Origin: Rhizobium skierniewicense
GTDB lineage: Bacteria; Pseudomonadota; Alphaproteobacteria; Rhizobiales; Rhizobiaceae
Assembly: GCF_014196515.1 (NCBI RefSeq)
Contig: NZ_JACIDV010000001.1
Location: forward strand, 372,001 to 436,000
DNA: 64,000 nucleotides
Reading direction: 5' to 3'
Part shown: positions 62,719 to 64,000 of the stretch, piece after piece
Layout: every line of letters begins with the position of its first letter
Numbering within the stretch: position 1 is the stretch's first letter
The notes under the pieces: generated by a model
Databases searched by the model: none
The model's input: only the letters and a program-made list of their open reading frames with translations
What the model was told of the DNA's origin: nothing
Translations under genes and position numbers: made by a program

Positions 62719-64000
62719 TCACGCGTTGCGAAGCCGCCCTTGCATCAGATCGATGACGGCACGGGCGGCTTCCAGCACGTTGGTGCCGGGGCCAAAAACA
62801 GCCGCCACGCCATTGGCGAGCAGGAACTCGTAATCCTGCCGGGGAACCACACCGCCCACGATAACGATAACATTCTCCGCACCCTTGTCTTTCAGGGCTT
62901 GGACCAGTTGTGGCGCAAGCGTCTTGTGACCCGCAGCGAGCGATGACATTCCCACCACATGAACCTTGTGTTCGACGGCGAGCGTTGCAGCCTCATCCGG
63001 TGTCTGGAACAAGGGGCCAGCCAGGACATCGAAACCGATATCACCAAAGGCCGACGCGATGATTTTTGCGCCGCGATCATGCCCGTCCTGACCGAGTTTC
63101 GCGATCAACATTTTCGGTTTCGAACCAACAATGTTGGACAGTTCACCCAAGCGGGTACACAGCGTTATATATTCCGGGTCGTCCTCATATGCGGCGCCGT
63201 ACACATCATGCACAACTTCCGGAACTGCTGTATGGTCTCCGAAAACGCTGCGCATCGCGTCTGAAATTTCTCCGACGCTTGCGCGGGCGCGGGCGGCTTC
63301 AATCGCGGATTCCAGCAAATTGCCGTTCCCGGTGCGGGCAATTTCGGTCAATCTTGAAAGAGCTGCATCGACGGATGCTTGATTTCGTTGGCGGCGAAGC
63401 ATCTCCAAGCGTTTGATCTGCGATGTGCGAACGACGGTGTTATCGATATCAAGGATGTCGATGGGGTCTTCATTTTCGAGACGATACTTGTTGACACCGA
63501 CAATGATTTCCTCCCCACGGTCGACGGCTGCCTGTCGCTTGGTGGCCGCTTCCTCGATCAACCTTTTCGGCAGGCCATCATCGACGGCTTTCGTCATCCC
63601 ACCGAGCGCCTCGACCTCCTCCATCAGGGCCCACGCTTTTTCCGCGAGGTCGTTCGTCAGGCTTTCGACGTAGTAAGAGCCAGCCAGCGGATCGATGACT
63701 TTCGTGACGCCGGTTTCGTGCTGGAGGATAAGCTGGGTATTGCGGGCAATGCGGGCGGAGAAATCGGTCGGTAGTGCCATGGCTTCGTCGAGCGCATTGG
63801 TGTGGAGCGATTGCGTTCCGCCGAGTGCTGCCGAAAGTGCTTCATAGGCAGTGCGGATGATGTTGTTGTAAGGGTCCTGCTCCTGAAGCGATACGCCCGA
63901 TGTCTGGCAGTGGGTGCGCAGCATCGAAGACGATGCCTTCTGCGGCTTGAATTCTTCCATGATCCGCGCCCAAAGCAACCGTGCGGCGCGCAGCTTTGCC
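62719..64000 (-). CDS. scpA: Methylmalonyl-CoA mutase (C-terminal part, runs off window)
   Basis: The 3' two thirds of an adenosylcobalamin-dependent mutase that converts (R)-methylmalonyl-CoA to succinyl-CoA; the start lies beyond 64000. The frame is open to the edge (AARLLWARIM at the boundary). The substrate-barrel end has HTNALDEAMALPTDF and DPLAGSYYVE near the start of the visible part. The C-terminal B12 domain shows GQDGHDRGAKII, the DxHxxG motif whose His binds cobalt, and the later GGVVPRQDYEFL. It converges with the ATP-grasp gene. The single-chain arrangement (catalytic plus B12 domain) is normal for this enzyme. Confidence 0.95.
   Translation of the reverse strand, partial: AKLRAARLLWARIMEEFKPQKASSSMLRTHCQTSGVSLQEQDPYNNIIRTAYEALSAALGGTQSLHTNALDEAMALPTDFSARIARNTQLILQHETGVTKVIDPLAGSYYVESLTNDLAEKAWALMEEVEALGGMTKAVDDGLPKRLIEEAATKRQAAVDRGEEIIVGVNKYRLENEDPIDILDIDNTVVRTSQIKRLEMLRRQRNQASVDAALSRLTEIARTGNGNLLESAIEAARARASVGEISDAMRSVFGDHTAVPEVVHDVYGAAYEDDPEYITLCTRLGELSNIVGSKPKMLIAKLGQDGHDRGAKIIASAFGDIGFDVLAGPLFQTPDEAATLAVEHKVHVVGMSSLAAGHKTLAPQLVQALKDKGAENVIVIVGGVVPRQDYEFLLANGVAAVFGPGTNVLEAARAVIDLMQGRLRNA

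Overview
The window looks like chromosomal or chromid DNA of a Rhizobiaceae member, in the Agrobacterium/Rhizobium range. This is an inference from about 58-60% GC, many ABC uptake systems, C-P lyase genes in rhizobial order, EcfG-type stress promoters and the protein families present; no 16S gene or replication marker is in view. Coding density is high. I see no CRISPR array, insertion sequence, integrase or rRNA operon.

Region 1 (1-14412) is a catabolic cluster: a CUT1-type sugar ABC transporter, a leftward operon (NTF2-like protein, M81 metallopeptidase, fold-type III PLP lyase) and a rightward operon (RidA, RpiR/MurR regulator, SDR, GH20 hexosaminidase, second M81 peptidase, MFS carrier, CutC). 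Two oppositely oriented copies of one AT-rich operator lie between the divergent operons. The enzymes suggest import and breakdown of an amino-sugar compound that also carries D-configured or peptide parts.

Region 2 (14803-25257) holds a cold-shock protein, a polar-amino-acid-type ABC operon containing aroQ and a GntR regulator but no ATPase, and a rutABCDEF pyrimidine-ring degradation operon that converges on an MHS-type transporter with an unusually large periplasmic insertion.

Region 3 (25476-30189) is mostly housekeeping: asd, an MltB-like lytic transglycosylase, beta-carbonic anhydrase, pyridoxal kinase and an FCD-type GntR regulator.

Region 4 (30330-36633) is a 5-oxoprolinase operon: NRAMP-like carrier, PxpA, a DUF1445 protein, a fused PxpB-PxpC and a fused biotin carboxylase-BCCP. 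An operator palindrome sits just downstream of the promoter -10.

Region 5 (36709-45540) is a phosphonate system on the minus strand, phnGHIJKL-transferase-phnCDE, with divergent phnF. The phnG promoter combines a Pho box with a PhnF-type operator. phnM and phnN are not here.

Region 6 (45723-52224) has a small unknown protein, a J-domain protein, the tail-specific protease Prc, a small proline-rich protein behind an EcfG-type promoter, and a divergent MocR/EamA pair.

Region 7 (52310-58478) looks accessory: a three-gene set (membrane di-iron desaturase-like enzyme, unrecognised protein, 2OG-Fe(II) oxygenase), a possible Cys-rich mini-protein, a DUF6880 protein and a SHOCT protein, ending at tRNA-Ser(CGA).

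Region 8 (58900-64000) is a stress-promoter-linked operon (N-formylglutamate-amidohydrolase-like, QEGLA zinc-carboxypeptidase-like, ATP-grasp ligase) converging on the 3' part of methylmalonyl-CoA mutase, which runs off the window.
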